A DNA stretch of 42,882 nucleotides from the NCBI GenBank assembly GCA_028818755.1, contig JAPPNF010000017.1:1-42882 (forward strand). Direction: 5' to 3'. The notes under the pieces were generated by a model. That model saw only the letters and a program-made list of their open reading frames with translations. It searched no databases and had not been told where the DNA came from. Below are positions 1 through 7,817 of this stretch, piece after piece (within the stretch, counting starts at the first letter, position 1; each line of letters starts with the position of its first letter). The translations under genes and the position numbers were made by a program. Source of the DNA: Deltaproteobacteria bacterium. GTDB taxonomy: Bacteria > Desulfobacterota > Binatia > UBA9968 > JAJDTQ01.

Positions 1-55
1 AAAGGGGACATCTCTGCTTTGTCAAAAGGGGACATTTTGGCTTTGGTTTGACAGG
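1..55. mobile_element. IS-end-like direct repeats, truncated by window edge
   Basis: The 11-mer AAAGGGGACAT occurs at 1-11 and again at 25-35, followed by a related CTTTG...TTTGACA stretch. Closely spaced copies of a GGGGACA motif are typical of the multi-repeat termini of some insertion sequences, for example IS21-like elements. No transposase is visible here, so this is either the end of an element lying to the left of the window or a solo remnant. Seen: the repeats. Inferred: IS origin. Confidence 0.45.
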
Positions 56-67
56 AGCAATGCCTGT

Positions 68-101
68 TCGGATATCCGAGGGAGTTCAAATATCCGCGGG
101 A
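68..101. repeat. Short palindrome and imperfect direct repeat downstream of livF
   Basis: TCGGATATCCGA (68-79) is a perfect 12-bp palindrome. It overlaps an imperfect direct repeat, ATATCCGAGGGA (72-83) and ATATCCGCGGGA (90-101). It lies between the IS-like end and the livF stop. It could be part of the mobile element or a protein-binding site; nothing decides between them. Confidence 0.3.
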
Positions 102-131
102 ATATTAGGGTAGGACCGGTGTCTGGTAGTG

Positions 132-842
132 TCAACCGCCCAGATAGGCCTGCTTCACCCCGGGGTCGTCGAGGAGATCGGCGGACTTGCCTTCCAGCAC
201 CAGGTTGCCGTTCTCGAGCACGTAACCCCTGCCGGCGAACTGCAGTGCCAGTTTGGCGTTCTGCTCCACCAGCAGGATGGTGGTGCCTTCCTGGTTGATC
301 TCCTTGAGGGCGTCGAACACGGTCTTCATCATGAGGGGGGCCAGTCCCATGGAAGGCTCGTCCAGCAGCATGAGCTTGCGCCCGCTCATGAAGGCCCGCC
401 CCACGGCCAGCATCTGCTGCTCGCCGCCGCTCAGGGTGCCGGCCTTCTGGTGTTCCCGCTCCGCCAGCCGCGGGAAGATGGAGAGGACGCGTTCGATGTC
501 GCGCTTGATGCCGTCGTCCTTTCTCGCGAAACAGGACAGCCGCAGGTTCTCCATCACCGTGAGGTTGTCGAACAGGCGCCGTCCCTCCGGCACGTGGGAG
601 ATGGCGAGCTGGCTGACCACCTTGTCGGCCGGGTATCGCAGCAGGTCCTGGTCCATGTAGGTCATGCGCGTCCCCGCCTCCACCGGCACCATGCGCGAGA
701 TCGCCAGCAGGGTGGTGCTCTTGCCCGCCCCGTTGGCGCCGATGATGCAGACGATCTCGCCCTCGTCGATCTCGAAGCTGATCCCCTGCAGGGCGCGGAT
801 CTGGTCGTAGGAGACGCGCAGATTTTCGACGGACAACAACAT
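132..842 (-). CDS. livF: Branched-chain amino acid-type ABC transporter, ATP-binding subunit LivF (system 1)
   Basis: This 236-residue ATPase is one of the two cytoplasmic nucleotide-binding subunits of a high-affinity Liv-type importer for branched-chain amino acids or related amides and acids. Visible motifs are Walker A GANGAGKST near residues 35-43, the ABC signature LSGGEQQ, and Walker B LMLLDEPSMGLAP. The VPEGRRLF segment is typical of LivF rather than LivG. It is the last gene of the leftward cluster livJ-livH-livM-livG-livF. The ATG at 842 lies only 6 bp from the end of a palindromic element (849-1032), and I see no Shine-Dalgarno sequence in front of it. Translation initiation may therefore have been altered by that insertion. 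The substrate cannot be read from the ATPase. Confidence 0.93.
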   Translation of the reverse strand: MLLSVENLRVSYDQIRALQGISFEIDEGEIVCIIGANGAGKSTTLLAISRMVPVEAGTRMTYMDQDLLRYPADKVVSQLAISHVPEGRRLFDNLTVMENLRLSCFARKDDGIKRDIERVLSIFPRLAEREHQKAGTLSGGEQQMLAVGRAFMSGRKLMLLDEPSMGLAPLMMKTVFDALKEINQEGTTILLVEQNAKLALQFAGRGYVLENGNLVLEGKSADLLDDPGVKQAYLGG

Positions 843-848
843 CGTGGT

Positions 849-1032
849 TAGTGTGGTGTCTGGTCAATTCGCACAGTAATCTGCGGGTCTTTTTCGCCGT
901 CGGCGGCGTTGCTCTTCCTCGCGTGGTACCCGCCCTGGGGCGAGCTACGGTCGCCCCCACTCGTCATCGCGCCTTGCCGACGACGAAAAATCCTCCGCAT
1001 ATTACTATGCGAATTGACCAGACACCACACTA
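849..1032. mobile_element. MITE-like palindromic element, copy 1 (184 bp)
   Basis: The terminal inverted repeats are perfect over 25 bp: TAGTGTGGTGTCTGGTCAAT... at 849-873 matches the reverse complement of 1008-1032. The arms continue as an imperfect stem. The core (TCGTCGTCGGCAAGGCGCGA, CACGCGAGGAAGAGCAACGC, CCCGCAGATT, read on the minus strand) is shared with copies at 40779 and 42627. This copy is in the opposite orientation and has about 21 extra bases in its centre. Ends of the TAGTGT...ACACTA type suggest insertion at a TA target, as in IS630/Tc1-type elements (inference). No coding capacity is seen. It sits between livG and livF and supplies the livG stop codon. Confidence 0.85.
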
Positions 1033-1797
1033 CGTTTCGGTGGCTCCCAGGTAGGCCTCGATGACGCTGGGGTTGTTCTGGATCTCCTCCGGCGTGCCTT
1101 CGGCGATCACCTCGCCGAAGTCCAGCGTCTGGATCCGCTCGCACAGCTCCATGACGAACCGCATCCTGTGCTCGATGAGAAAGATCGCCAGGTTGAACTC
1201 CCGGTGCACGCGCCGGATGATCTCCATGATCTGCACCAGCTCGTCCGGGTTCATGCCCGCAGTGGGCTCGTCCAGCAGGAGCAGTCTGGGCTCGGTGGCC
1301 AGTGCCCGGGCCATCTCGACCCTGCGCTGGGCGCCGTAGGGCAGGTTGGGGACCGCCTGGTCCGCGAGGTGGCGGATGTCCAGCATCTCCAGCAGCCCCA
1401 GGGCCCTTTCCTCTATTTCACGCTCTTCCCGATACCGCCGGGGGGTGCCGAGACAGGCTCCGAGGAGACCGTAGCCGATCCTGGAGTAGCGCGCCATCTT
1501 GACGTGCTCCAGGACGTTCATGTGCCGCCACAGCAGCAGGTTCTGGAAGGTCCTGCCAATACCCATGGAGGCGATACGGTGGGGCGCCAAGCCGCTGATC
1601 CTCTGGCCGTCGAGGTAGATGTGTCCGTGGGTGGGCGTGTAGATGCCGGTGATCAGGTTGAAGATGGTGGTCTTGCCCGCGCCGTTGGGTCCGATGAGGC
1701 CGCGGATCTGGCCCGGCTCGATGGACAGCTCGTAGTCGTGCACCGCCCGCAGGCCGCCGAACTGGTGGGTGATATTGTCAACCTTGAGGAAGGGCAT
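1030..1797 (-). CDS. livG: Branched-chain amino acid-type ABC transporter, ATP-binding subunit LivG (system 1)
   Basis: This 255-residue ATPase subunit is the partner of LivF in the first Liv-type importer. It shows Walker A GLIGPNGAGKTT near residue 35, a LivG-style signature LPYGAQRRVE, Walker B LLLLDEPTAGMNPDE, and the C-terminal EAYLG ending common to LivG/LivF. The start at 1797 (ATG, MPFLKVDN) overlaps the end of livM by 20 bp, which suggests translational coupling. The TAG stop at 1030-1032 is made from the terminal TAG of a palindromic element, so the protein ends exactly at the insertion (…GATET). The original C-terminus may have been slightly different. Confidence 0.93.
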   Translation of the reverse strand: MPFLKVDNITHQFGGLRAVHDYELSIEPGQIRGLIGPNGAGKTTIFNLITGIYTPTHGHIYLDGQRISGLAPHRIASMGIGRTFQNLLLWRHMNVLEHVKMARYSRIGYGLLGACLGTPRRYREEREIEERALGLLEMLDIRHLADQAVPNLPYGAQRRVEMARALATEPRLLLLDEPTAGMNPDELVQIMEIIRRVHREFNLAIFLIEHRMRFVMELCERIQTLDFGEVIAEGTPEEIQNNPSVIEAYLGATET

Positions 1798-3064
1798 CGC
1801 GCTCCCTTTCAGGGTCGGATTTCGGTTTGAGTATGGTCTCGGGGTCGAACTCCTTGAAGGCCACCAGCCCCGTGGGCCGGTAGATCATCACCAGGATGAG
1901 CAGCAGCGGGATGATGATCCACTTGAAGATCTCCAGCGGGCGCAGGGCCTCGCCGAGAAGACTGATGCCGACGGCGCCGATAATGGAGCCGTAGACCGAG
2001 TTCAACCCGCCGAAGTAGACCATCGCCAGCACCTCGGCCAGCTTCTGGATGCCGAAGGTCCCCGGGTTGACGTATCGCAGCACGTGGGCGAAGAGGCCGC
2101 CGGCCACCCCGGCCCAGAAGGCGGCGAAAAGAAAGCCCACCATCTTGGTGTAGCGCGTGTCGACGGTCATGGCGGTGGCCGCCATCTCGTTGTCCCGCAC
2201 CGCGTTGACCGCCTTGCCGAGGGTCGAGCGGACGAAGTTGTTGATCACCCAGACGCACGCCACCGTCCACAGGAACACGGTGGGCAGGCCGGCCCAGTCC
2301 GGCTGTCCCCCCAGCCCGCGCGCGCCCCCCACGATCTCCAGGTTCTCGATCAGGCTCTTGACGATGAACATGAACGCCAGCGAGATGATGGCGAGATAGT
2401 CGCCCCGGGTCCGGAACGAGGGAATCGCCACCACCAGCGCGCTCACCGCCGCCACGAGGCCGGCGATGATGAGAACCACCGGAAACAGGAACGGCCCCAA
2501 GGCAGGCGGCAGCAACGCCTCGCCGAACACGCGGTGCTTGGTGAACAGGTCGACGCTGAGGACCGAGGCGACGTAGGCGCCCACCGCCATGAAGCCGGGA
2601 TGGGAGCACGAGAACTCGCCCATGTAGCCGTTGATCACGTTCAGGCTCAGGGTGACCATCACCGCGATCAGGGTGAAGCGCAGCACCAAGTCGCGGTAGT
2701 CGCTCAGGCCGGACCACATCTCCAGGGTGATGTAGAAGAGGCCGAGATGGACAGCCGCGGAAACCACCAGGGGGAAGGCCAGCAGCCGGCCCGCGACCCA
2801 GTTGGCGGGACCGGTGGTGAATCGGGCGATGACCGCGATGGGCACGGCGTAGACCAGCAGCACGTACACCGCCGCGCCGGGAAACAGCAGGGGTTGTTTC
2901 AGCGCGGTGACCACGCCGAACAGGACCGGGATCTTGGACAGGCCCAGCGAGACCGCCAGGGGTGTTCCCACCACGATCTCCAGCACCACCGCGACGAACG
3001 CGCCGACCAGCCACCCGAGCAGGGGGACCCGTGAGAATCCGCGTATCGTCGCAGCCGCGTCCAT
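1778..3064 (-). CDS. livM: Branched-chain amino acid-type ABC transporter, permease LivM (system 1)
   Basis: This inner-membrane permease of the LivM type has 428 residues from the ATG at 3064; a TTG two codons upstream (3070) is the alternative. It is long for the family because about 100 N-terminal residues carry extra hydrophobic segments before the conserved core. That core contains SLNVINGYMGEFSCSHPGFM and later YFGGLNSVYGSIIGA, both typical of LivM. It pairs with LivH to form the channel. livH ends 55 bp upstream and livG overlaps its 3' end by 20 bp, consistent with one transcript. The C-terminus ends in a charged tail after PTGLVAFKEFDPE. Confidence 0.9.
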   Translation of the reverse strand: MDAAATIRGFSRVPLLGWLVGAFVAVVLEIVVGTPLAVSLGLSKIPVLFGVVTALKQPLLFPGAAVYVLLVYAVPIAVIARFTTGPANWVAGRLLAFPLVVSAAVHLGLFYITLEMWSGLSDYRDLVLRFTLIAVMVTLSLNVINGYMGEFSCSHPGFMAVGAYVASVLSVDLFTKHRVFGEALLPPALGPFLFPVVLIIAGLVAAVSALVVAIPSFRTRGDYLAIISLAFMFIVKSLIENLEIVGGARGLGGQPDWAGLPTVFLWTVACVWVINNFVRSTLGKAVNAVRDNEMAATAMTVDTRYTKMVGFLFAAFWAGVAGGLFAHVLRYVNPGTFGIQKLAEVLAMVYFGGLNSVYGSIIGAVGISLLGEALRPLEIFKWIIIPLLLILVMIYRPTGLVAFKEFDPETILKPKSDPERERDALPQG

Positions 3065-3119
3065 GGTCAAGGTTACCGCCGAGCAAGTTATTGGCTGTGC
3101 GATTTCACGGGACGGGACA

Positions 3120-4043
3120 TCAGAGCCTCAGGCGCGCGCTGTAGGGCTCGCCGAAGAAGCCATGCGGCCGGACGATCAGGATCAGCAGCACGATGGAGTA
3201 GGCGATCAGGTCGCGCAGCGTCGAGGGAAAGATCATGGCCACGAAGATCTCGATGAAACCGAGCAGGAAGCCGGCCAGGGTCGCTCCCATGACCGAGCCC
3301 CGGCCGCCGAGGATGGCCGCCACGAACGCCTTCCAGCCGAACAGGATACCCATGTACGGGTCCAGCACTGGGTAGGCGAGCGCGTAGAGTATGCCGGCCG
3401 CCGCCGCCAGCGCCGAGCCCAGCGCGAAGGTGAGCGCGGCGATGCCGTTGACGGAAACCCCCATCAATGGCACGGCGACGTAGTCGAAGGCCATGGCGCG
3501 CATGGCCAGGCCCCACTTGGTCTTGTGCACGAAAAAGTGCATGCCCGTGGCCAGGAGCAACGCCACGACCACGATGATGATCTTCGTGTTGGTGATGAAG
3601 ACGCCCGCCACCTCGTAGACCTGGGTATCGATCAGGGACGGGAAGCGTATCCGCTGGGCGCCGAGCAGGGCCAGGTTGCCGGTTTCCAGAATAATCCCGA
3701 TCATGAGGCCGGTGATGGCCGCGGAAGCGCGCGGCGCGGCCCGCAACGGCCGGTAGCCGATGCGTTCCACGAGCATGCCGACGAACGACGTCAGCACCAT
3801 GGCGAACAGGATAGTGAGGATCAGTATCATCCAGGGGGGCAGCGCCAGCGCGCCCTCCGCGGCCATGGCAAGCAGGATGAATGCCACCCCGACGCCGATG
3901 TAGGCGCCCACCATGAAGATGTCGCCATGGGCGAAGTTGAACAGCATCAGGATGCTGTAGACCATGGAGTAGCCCAGGGCGATGAGAGCGTAGAAGCTCC
4001 CCCACTGCAGGGCGTTGACCAGGTTCTGGAGAAAAAGCGACAT
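3120..4043 (-). CDS. livH: Branched-chain amino acid-type ABC transporter, permease LivH (system 1)
   Basis: This 307-residue LivH-type permease is strongly hydrophobic throughout, with about eight membrane segments. It starts at an ATG at 4043. The N-terminal block GSFYALIALGYSMVYSILML followed by FNFAHGDIFMVGAY is the LivH hallmark. The later GRGSVMGATLAGFLLGFIE and the C-terminal IVRPHGFFGEP are also conserved in the family. It lies between livJ, with a strong hairpin in the gap, and livM, and should be co-transcribed with both. Substrate specificity cannot be read from the permease. Confidence 0.93.
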   Translation of the reverse strand: MSLFLQNLVNALQWGSFYALIALGYSMVYSILMLFNFAHGDIFMVGAYIGVGVAFILLAMAAEGALALPPWMILILTILFAMVLTSFVGMLVERIGYRPLRAAPRASAAITGLMIGIILETGNLALLGAQRIRFPSLIDTQVYEVAGVFITNTKIIIVVVALLLATGMHFFVHKTKWGLAMRAMAFDYVAVPLMGVSVNGIAALTFALGSALAAAAGILYALAYPVLDPYMGILFGWKAFVAAILGGRGSVMGATLAGFLLGFIEIFVAMIFPSTLRDLIAYSIVLLILIVRPHGFFGEPYSARLRL

Positions 4044-4062
4044 GCCCGCTATGCGGTAGGGA

Positions 4063-4098
4063 ACCGCCGCGCAACCGGATCATTGGTTGCGCGGCGGT
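4063..4098 (-). promoter_or_regulatory. Intercistronic hairpin between livJ and livH
   Basis: A perfect 14-bp inverted repeat (ACCGCCGCGCAACC / GGTTGCGCGGCGGT) with an 8-base loop lies in the 68-bp gap between livJ and livH. There is no U-tract, so it is not a standard intrinsic terminator. Such stems after a binding-protein gene commonly protect the upstream message from 3' decay, or partly reduce read-through, so that the binding protein exceeds the membrane subunits. That role is inferred from position. Confidence 0.65.
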
Positions 4099-4111
4099 CC
4101 AGGCGTCGGGC

Positions 4112-5281
4112 TTACGGGCATACGGACTTGTAGAACTCGAACTCGCCCTTGTCGCTGATGCGGACGACGACCGCGCACTTGACCGGATCGCCTTCGGCGG
4201 TGAAGGCCATGTCCCCGGTGATTCCCGCGAACTTCTTGATCCCGGCCAGGGCGTTCTTGACGTTCTCACGGTCCTTCTTGATGTCGCCGGTGAGCCCGCC
4301 GGTGGCCTTGATGGCGTGCTCGACGATGCGCAGCGAATCCCAGGTGAGCGCGCCCACGTCATCGGGCACGTAGCCGTACTTCTTGTTGTAGCGGTCGATG
4401 AACGCCTTGGTGGCCCCGGTGGCGCCCTTGGCCGCGTAGTGGGTGCTGAAGAACGACCCGTTACAGGCCTTGCCGCACAGCTTCACGGTTTCCGCGGAAC
4501 CCCAACTGTCGCTCCCCACGATGGGGCCCTTCACGCCGAGCTGGCGCGCCTGCTGCACGATCAACGCCACCTCGTTGTAGTACTGCGGCGTGAACAGCAC
4601 CTGGGCGCCCGAGTTGCGGATCTTGGTGAGCTGCGAGCTGAAGTCGGCGTCCTTGGTGGTGAAGCTCTCGAAGGCGACCACCGAACCCGCGCCGTGGAGC
4701 TTCTCCCAGGCGCCCTTGAAGAACTCGGCCAGGCCCTTGGGATAGTCGCTGGCGACGTCGTAGAGAACCGCGGCCTTGGTGAACTTGAACTCGTTGGTGA
4801 TGAAGTTCGCCAGCACGGGCCCCTGGAACGGATCCAGGAACGGCGCGCGGAAGACGTAGGGGCGGTCCTTGGTGGTGTTGGGGTTGGTGGACCAGGGACT
4901 GATCATCGGGGTTGCGCGATCCTGGGCCACGCCGCCCGCGGGAACCGCCTGCTTGGAGGACTGCGGCCCGACGATGGCCAGCACCTCGTCTTCGGTGATC
5001 AGCTTGGTGGCGGCCTTGACCGCGGACTCGGCCTTGGACTCGTTGTCCTCGATGACGATCTCCACCGGATGTTTCTTGCCCCCGACCTCGAGACCGCCGG
5101 CGGCCTTGATGTCCTCGAGCCACATCTCGGCCGCGAACTTGGAGCCCTCGCCGACCTTCGGAATGTCGCCGGTCAGCGGGACGTTGAGGCCGATCTTGAT
5201 GGTCTGGGCGGAAATGCTCGTCGCCAGGGCGAACAGGCCCGCGAAAACCATCGCCATGAGTAACGTAAATCTGTGTTTCAT
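4112..5281 (-). CDS. livJ: Branched-chain amino acid-type ABC transporter, periplasmic substrate-binding protein (system 1)
   Basis: This 389-residue periplasmic binding protein of the Leu/Ile/Val type (peripla_BP_6) feeds the LivHMGF complex. A signal peptide covers residues 1-25 (MKHR, a hydrophobic core, then SISA before Q26). The mature part begins TIKIGLNVPLTGDIPKVGEG and contains AIVGPQSS, both typical of the family. Cysteine pairs near KLCGKACN and at the C-terminus (CAVV...VCP) could form disulfides. It is the promoter-proximal gene, with a strong Shine-Dalgarno (AAAGGAGG) 5 bases before the ATG and two candidate promoters upstream. The ligand may be an amino acid, amide or aromatic/aliphatic acid; the sequence does not decide. 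Confidence 0.92.
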   Translation of the reverse strand: MKHRFTLLMAMVFAGLFALATSISAQTIKIGLNVPLTGDIPKVGEGSKFAAEMWLEDIKAAGGLEVGGKKHPVEIVIEDNESKAESAVKAATKLITEDEVLAIVGPQSSKQAVPAGGVAQDRATPMISPWSTNPNTTKDRPYVFRAPFLDPFQGPVLANFITNEFKFTKAAVLYDVASDYPKGLAEFFKGAWEKLHGAGSVVAFESFTTKDADFSSQLTKIRNSGAQVLFTPQYYNEVALIVQQARQLGVKGPIVGSDSWGSAETVKLCGKACNGSFFSTHYAAKGATGATKAFIDRYNKKYGYVPDDVGALTWDSLRIVEHAIKATGGLTGDIKKDRENVKNALAGIKKFAGITGDMAFTAEGDPVKCAVVVRISDKGEFEFYKSVCP

Positions 5282-5311
5282 AGCTGCCTCCTTTCAGCGG
5301 CTTGAGAAAAA

Positions 5312-5340
5312 ATTCTAACACCGTCCGAGAACAGACACAA
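5312..5340 (-). promoter_or_regulatory. Candidate sigma-70 promoter P2 for the first liv operon
   Basis: On the minus strand, TTGTGT (5335-5340) and TAGAAT (5312-5317) are separated by exactly 17 bp, about 30 bp before the livJ start. It is proximal to a second candidate promoter at 5393-5421. Confidence 0.5.
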
Positions 5341-5392
5341 CTCTTTTCGCAAATACCTGAGTTCTCCGCTTTATTAACTACTTTATTATGAA

Positions 5393-5421
5393 TCTATACG
5401 CCCCCATGCCATTGGGGTCAA
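5393..5421 (-). promoter_or_regulatory. Candidate sigma-70 promoter P1 for the first liv operon
   Basis: On the minus strand, TTGACC (5416-5421) and TATAGA (5393-5398) are separated by 17 bp, a near-consensus housekeeping promoter. It lies in an AT-rich stretch that stands out from the GC-rich surroundings, between the livM stop of system 2 and the livJ start of system 1. Confidence 0.6.
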
Positions 5422-5451
5422 GAACTTTTTTGGTCTGCGCAAAGGCGTCCA

Positions 5452-6804
5452 CTAGCGCCTTTCTTCCGGTATCAGGCCGCGGGGCGCGAAGCGCAGGACC
5501 AGCAGCAGCACCAGCCCCATGACCACCAGGCGCATGTGGGCGGCGCTCTCCATGAGATGGCTCCGCACGGGGCTGTCCGCGGACAGCGGCGATGTGATGA
5601 AATCCATCAGCCACAGCCCCATGGGCTCGGCTTCCACCCAGAAGTACCACACCACGAACCCCCCCAGGACGGCGCCCCAGTTGTTGCCGGAGCCGCCGAC
5701 GATGACCATGACCCAGATGAGGAAGGTGAAGCGCAGCGGGTGGTACGTCGTAGGCGTAAACTGGCCGTCCAGGGTCGCCAGCATGGCGCCGGCGATGCCG
5801 ATCACCGCCGAGCCGAGCACGAAGACCTGCAGGTGGCGCGCGGTCACATCCTTGCCCATGGCCTCGGCGGCGGTCTCGTTGTCGCGGATGGCCCGCATCA
5901 TCCGTCCCCAGGGCGCCCGCAGCGCCGCCTCGGAAAGCCACATCAGCACCACCAGCACCAGCGCGAAAAGGCCCGCGTAGCAGAGCTTCACCACGATGGA
6001 GGACAGGTCCACCTGCGACACCCCGAGTGTTGCGGCCCATTCCTGGAACCAAGCGGCGTTCTGCAGGTCCACCTCGTAGGGGACCGGGCGGGGCAGGCCG
6101 GTGACGTTCTTGACGCCCCGGGAGAGCCATTCCTCGTACTTGAGGAAGGCGACGATGATCTCGGAGATGCCCAGGGTGGCGATGGCGAGATAGTCGGCGC
6201 GCAGGCCGAGACTGATCTTGCCCGCGGCCCAGGCCGCGCCCGCCGCCAGCGCGCCGCCCACGAACCAGGACAGGACGATGGGAAGGCCGAAGCCGCCGAG
6301 ATAGCCGGTGACGGACGGCTCCACCGCCTCGATGGCGCGCACCGCGGGCTCGAACAGCGCCCGGGCGCCGAAGTAACCGGCGGCCACCACCAGCGCCACG
6401 GCCGCCTTCCGGTAACCCGGGTGGCGGATCCGGCGGTAGACGAGCACCGAGGCCGCGATCGCAAGCGCCGCCACCGCGAGGGCCAGCACCACCTCCGCGC
6501 CCCCCGCCCGCCACGCCGCCGCCACCGGCGGCATGGAAACCAGTACCCCCGCCAGCCCGCCGAGGGCAGCGAAACCCATGACGCCGGCGTTGAACAGCCC
6601 CGCGTAGCCCCACTGGATGTTCACCCCCAGGGTCATGATGGCCGAGATCAGGCACAGGTTCAGGATGGCGAGCGCCAGCGACCAGCTCTGCGCCACGCCC
6701 ACGAGACAGATGAGCGCCGCCATGGCGGCGAACAGGGCCGTCCTGCCGGGACGCCGCAGCGTCCGGCCGAGGCGGACGGACAAGGGCTCGACACCGTCGC
6801 TCAT
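5452..6804 (-). CDS. livM: Branched-chain amino acid-type ABC transporter, permease LivM (system 2)
   Basis: This LivM-type permease has 450 residues from the ATG at 6804, whose ATGA overlaps the livH stop by 4 bp; this decides the start within a longer open frame. The conserved block MTLGVNIQWGYAGLFNAGVM is at about residues 55-75, and SLGLRADYLAIATLGISEII, the transporter core motif, follows later. Like the LivM of system 1 it is longer than the ~320-residue minimal form, with an insertion of roughly 90 residues (alanine-rich helices) between the first conserved block and the core. It is the last gene of livK-livG-livF-livH-livM. Confidence 0.9.
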   Translation of the reverse strand: MSDGVEPLSVRLGRTLRRPGRTALFAAMAALICLVGVAQSWSLALAILNLCLISAIMTLGVNIQWGYAGLFNAGVMGFAALGGLAGVLVSMPPVAAAWRAGGAEVVLALAVAALAIAASVLVYRRIRHPGYRKAAVALVVAAGYFGARALFEPAVRAIEAVEPSVTGYLGGFGLPIVLSWFVGGALAAGAAWAAGKISLGLRADYLAIATLGISEIIVAFLKYEEWLSRGVKNVTGLPRPVPYEVDLQNAAWFQEWAATLGVSQVDLSSIVVKLCYAGLFALVLVVLMWLSEAALRAPWGRMMRAIRDNETAAEAMGKDVTARHLQVFVLGSAVIGIAGAMLATLDGQFTPTTYHPLRFTFLIWVMVIVGGSGNNWGAVLGGFVVWYFWVEAEPMGLWLMDFITSPLSADSPVRSHLMESAAHMRLVVMGLVLLLVLRFAPRGLIPEERR

Positions 6805-7814
6805 GACGACTTCCCGCTGAAGACCCCGGTGGGCTTCACCAGCAGCACGACCACGAGAATGAAGAACGAGATCGCGAACTTGTAGTCGGTGGAGAGGAAC
6901 TGCATCAGACCGTCCGGCCGCCAGCCCTCCGGCCCGAGATAGGCCAGGAACTTCCGGTACGGATACGTGAGAAACACCTCGGAAAAAGCCACCACGAAGC
7001 CGCCCACGATGGCCCCCAGGGGATTGCCCAGGCCGCCGATGATGGCGGCGGCGAAGATGGGCAGGAGCAGCGACAGGAACGTGAACGGCTTGTAGCTCTT
7101 GTCGAGGCCGTAGAGCGTACCCGCCACCGCCGCGAGGGCGCCGACGATCAGCCAGGTGACCGCCACCACCTTCTCCGGACTCACGCCGGACAACAGCGCC
7201 AGGTCTTCGTTGTCCGAATAGGCGCGCATGGACTTGCCGGTGCGCGTCTTCTCGAGGAACCAGAAAAGCAGGACTACCAGCACCACCGCCACCACCACGC
7301 TGAGGGTCTGGGTGGTCTTGATGGCGAGGCCCTCCGACAGCCCGGTGAATGCCTTGAACTCCCGCACCGTGAGCAGGAAGCGGGTGCCGTCGGTGAAGAC
7401 CCGGTCGGCGGGCCCGATGACGAAGCGGATGAGCCCGTTGATGACGAACATGACCCCCACGGACACCACCAGGAGGATCACCGGCTGCGCCCTGGTGCGG
7501 CGGTAGAACCGGAAGACCCAGCGGTCCGTCAGAAGGCAGAGTCCGGCGGTCACCGCCATCCCCACGGGCAGCGCCAGCAGCGCCGTCGGCAGCGGCCCGA
7601 GGCCCACTCCCCAGGACTGCAACACCCAGGTGAACAGGATGGTGACCATGGCGCCGAACGACATGGTCTCGCCCTGGGCGAAGTTGGAGAAGCGCAAGAC
7701 GCCGTACACCAGTGTCACGCCCAGCGCGCCCAGGGCAAGCTGGCAGCCGTAGGCGGTGGCGGGGACGACCAGGAAATTGGTGACGAGCACGACCGCGTTG
7801 ACGACGTCTTCCAA
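6801..7814 (-). CDS. livH: Branched-chain amino acid-type ABC transporter, permease LivH (system 2)
   Basis: This 337-residue LivH-type permease carries the motif GALGVTLVYGVLRFSNFAQG near the N-terminus and GGLGNPLGAIVGGFVVAFSE later. The start is read as TTG at 7814 because a clear GGAGG lies 7 bases upstream, inside the end of livF, and no nearby in-frame ATG leaves the first membrane helix intact. The stop overlaps livM by 4 bp. Together with LivM it forms the membrane channel of the second importer. A region after the third helix (residues ~110-150) carries a periplasmic or cytoplasmic loop not obvious in LivH of system 1, so the two systems are not recent duplicates. Confidence 0.9.
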   Translation of the reverse strand: MEDVVNAVVLVTNFLVVPATAYGCQLALGALGVTLVYGVLRFSNFAQGETMSFGAMVTILFTWVLQSWGVGLGPLPTALLALPVGMAVTAGLCLLTDRWVFRFYRRTRAQPVILLVVSVGVMFVINGLIRFVIGPADRVFTDGTRFLLTVREFKAFTGLSEGLAIKTTQTLSVVVAVVLVVLLFWFLEKTRTGKSMRAYSDNEDLALLSGVSPEKVVAVTWLIVGALAAVAGTLYGLDKSYKPFTFLSLLLPIFAAAIIGGLGNPLGAIVGGFVVAFSEVFLTYPYRKFLAYLGPEGWRPDGLMQFLSTDYKFAISFFILVVVLLVKPTGVFSGKSS

Positions 7815-7817
7815 CGG

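Noticed and set aside
113..133. Solo terminal repeat of the palindromic element near the livF stop
   Set aside because: GGTGTCTGGTAGTGTCAA resembles parts of the element's ends, but the match is short, rearranged and has no partner arm.
1769..3034. Plus-strand open frame opposite livM
   Set aside because: Low-complexity composition (Q/H/D/R-rich) and no motifs; the minus-strand LivM call is clear.
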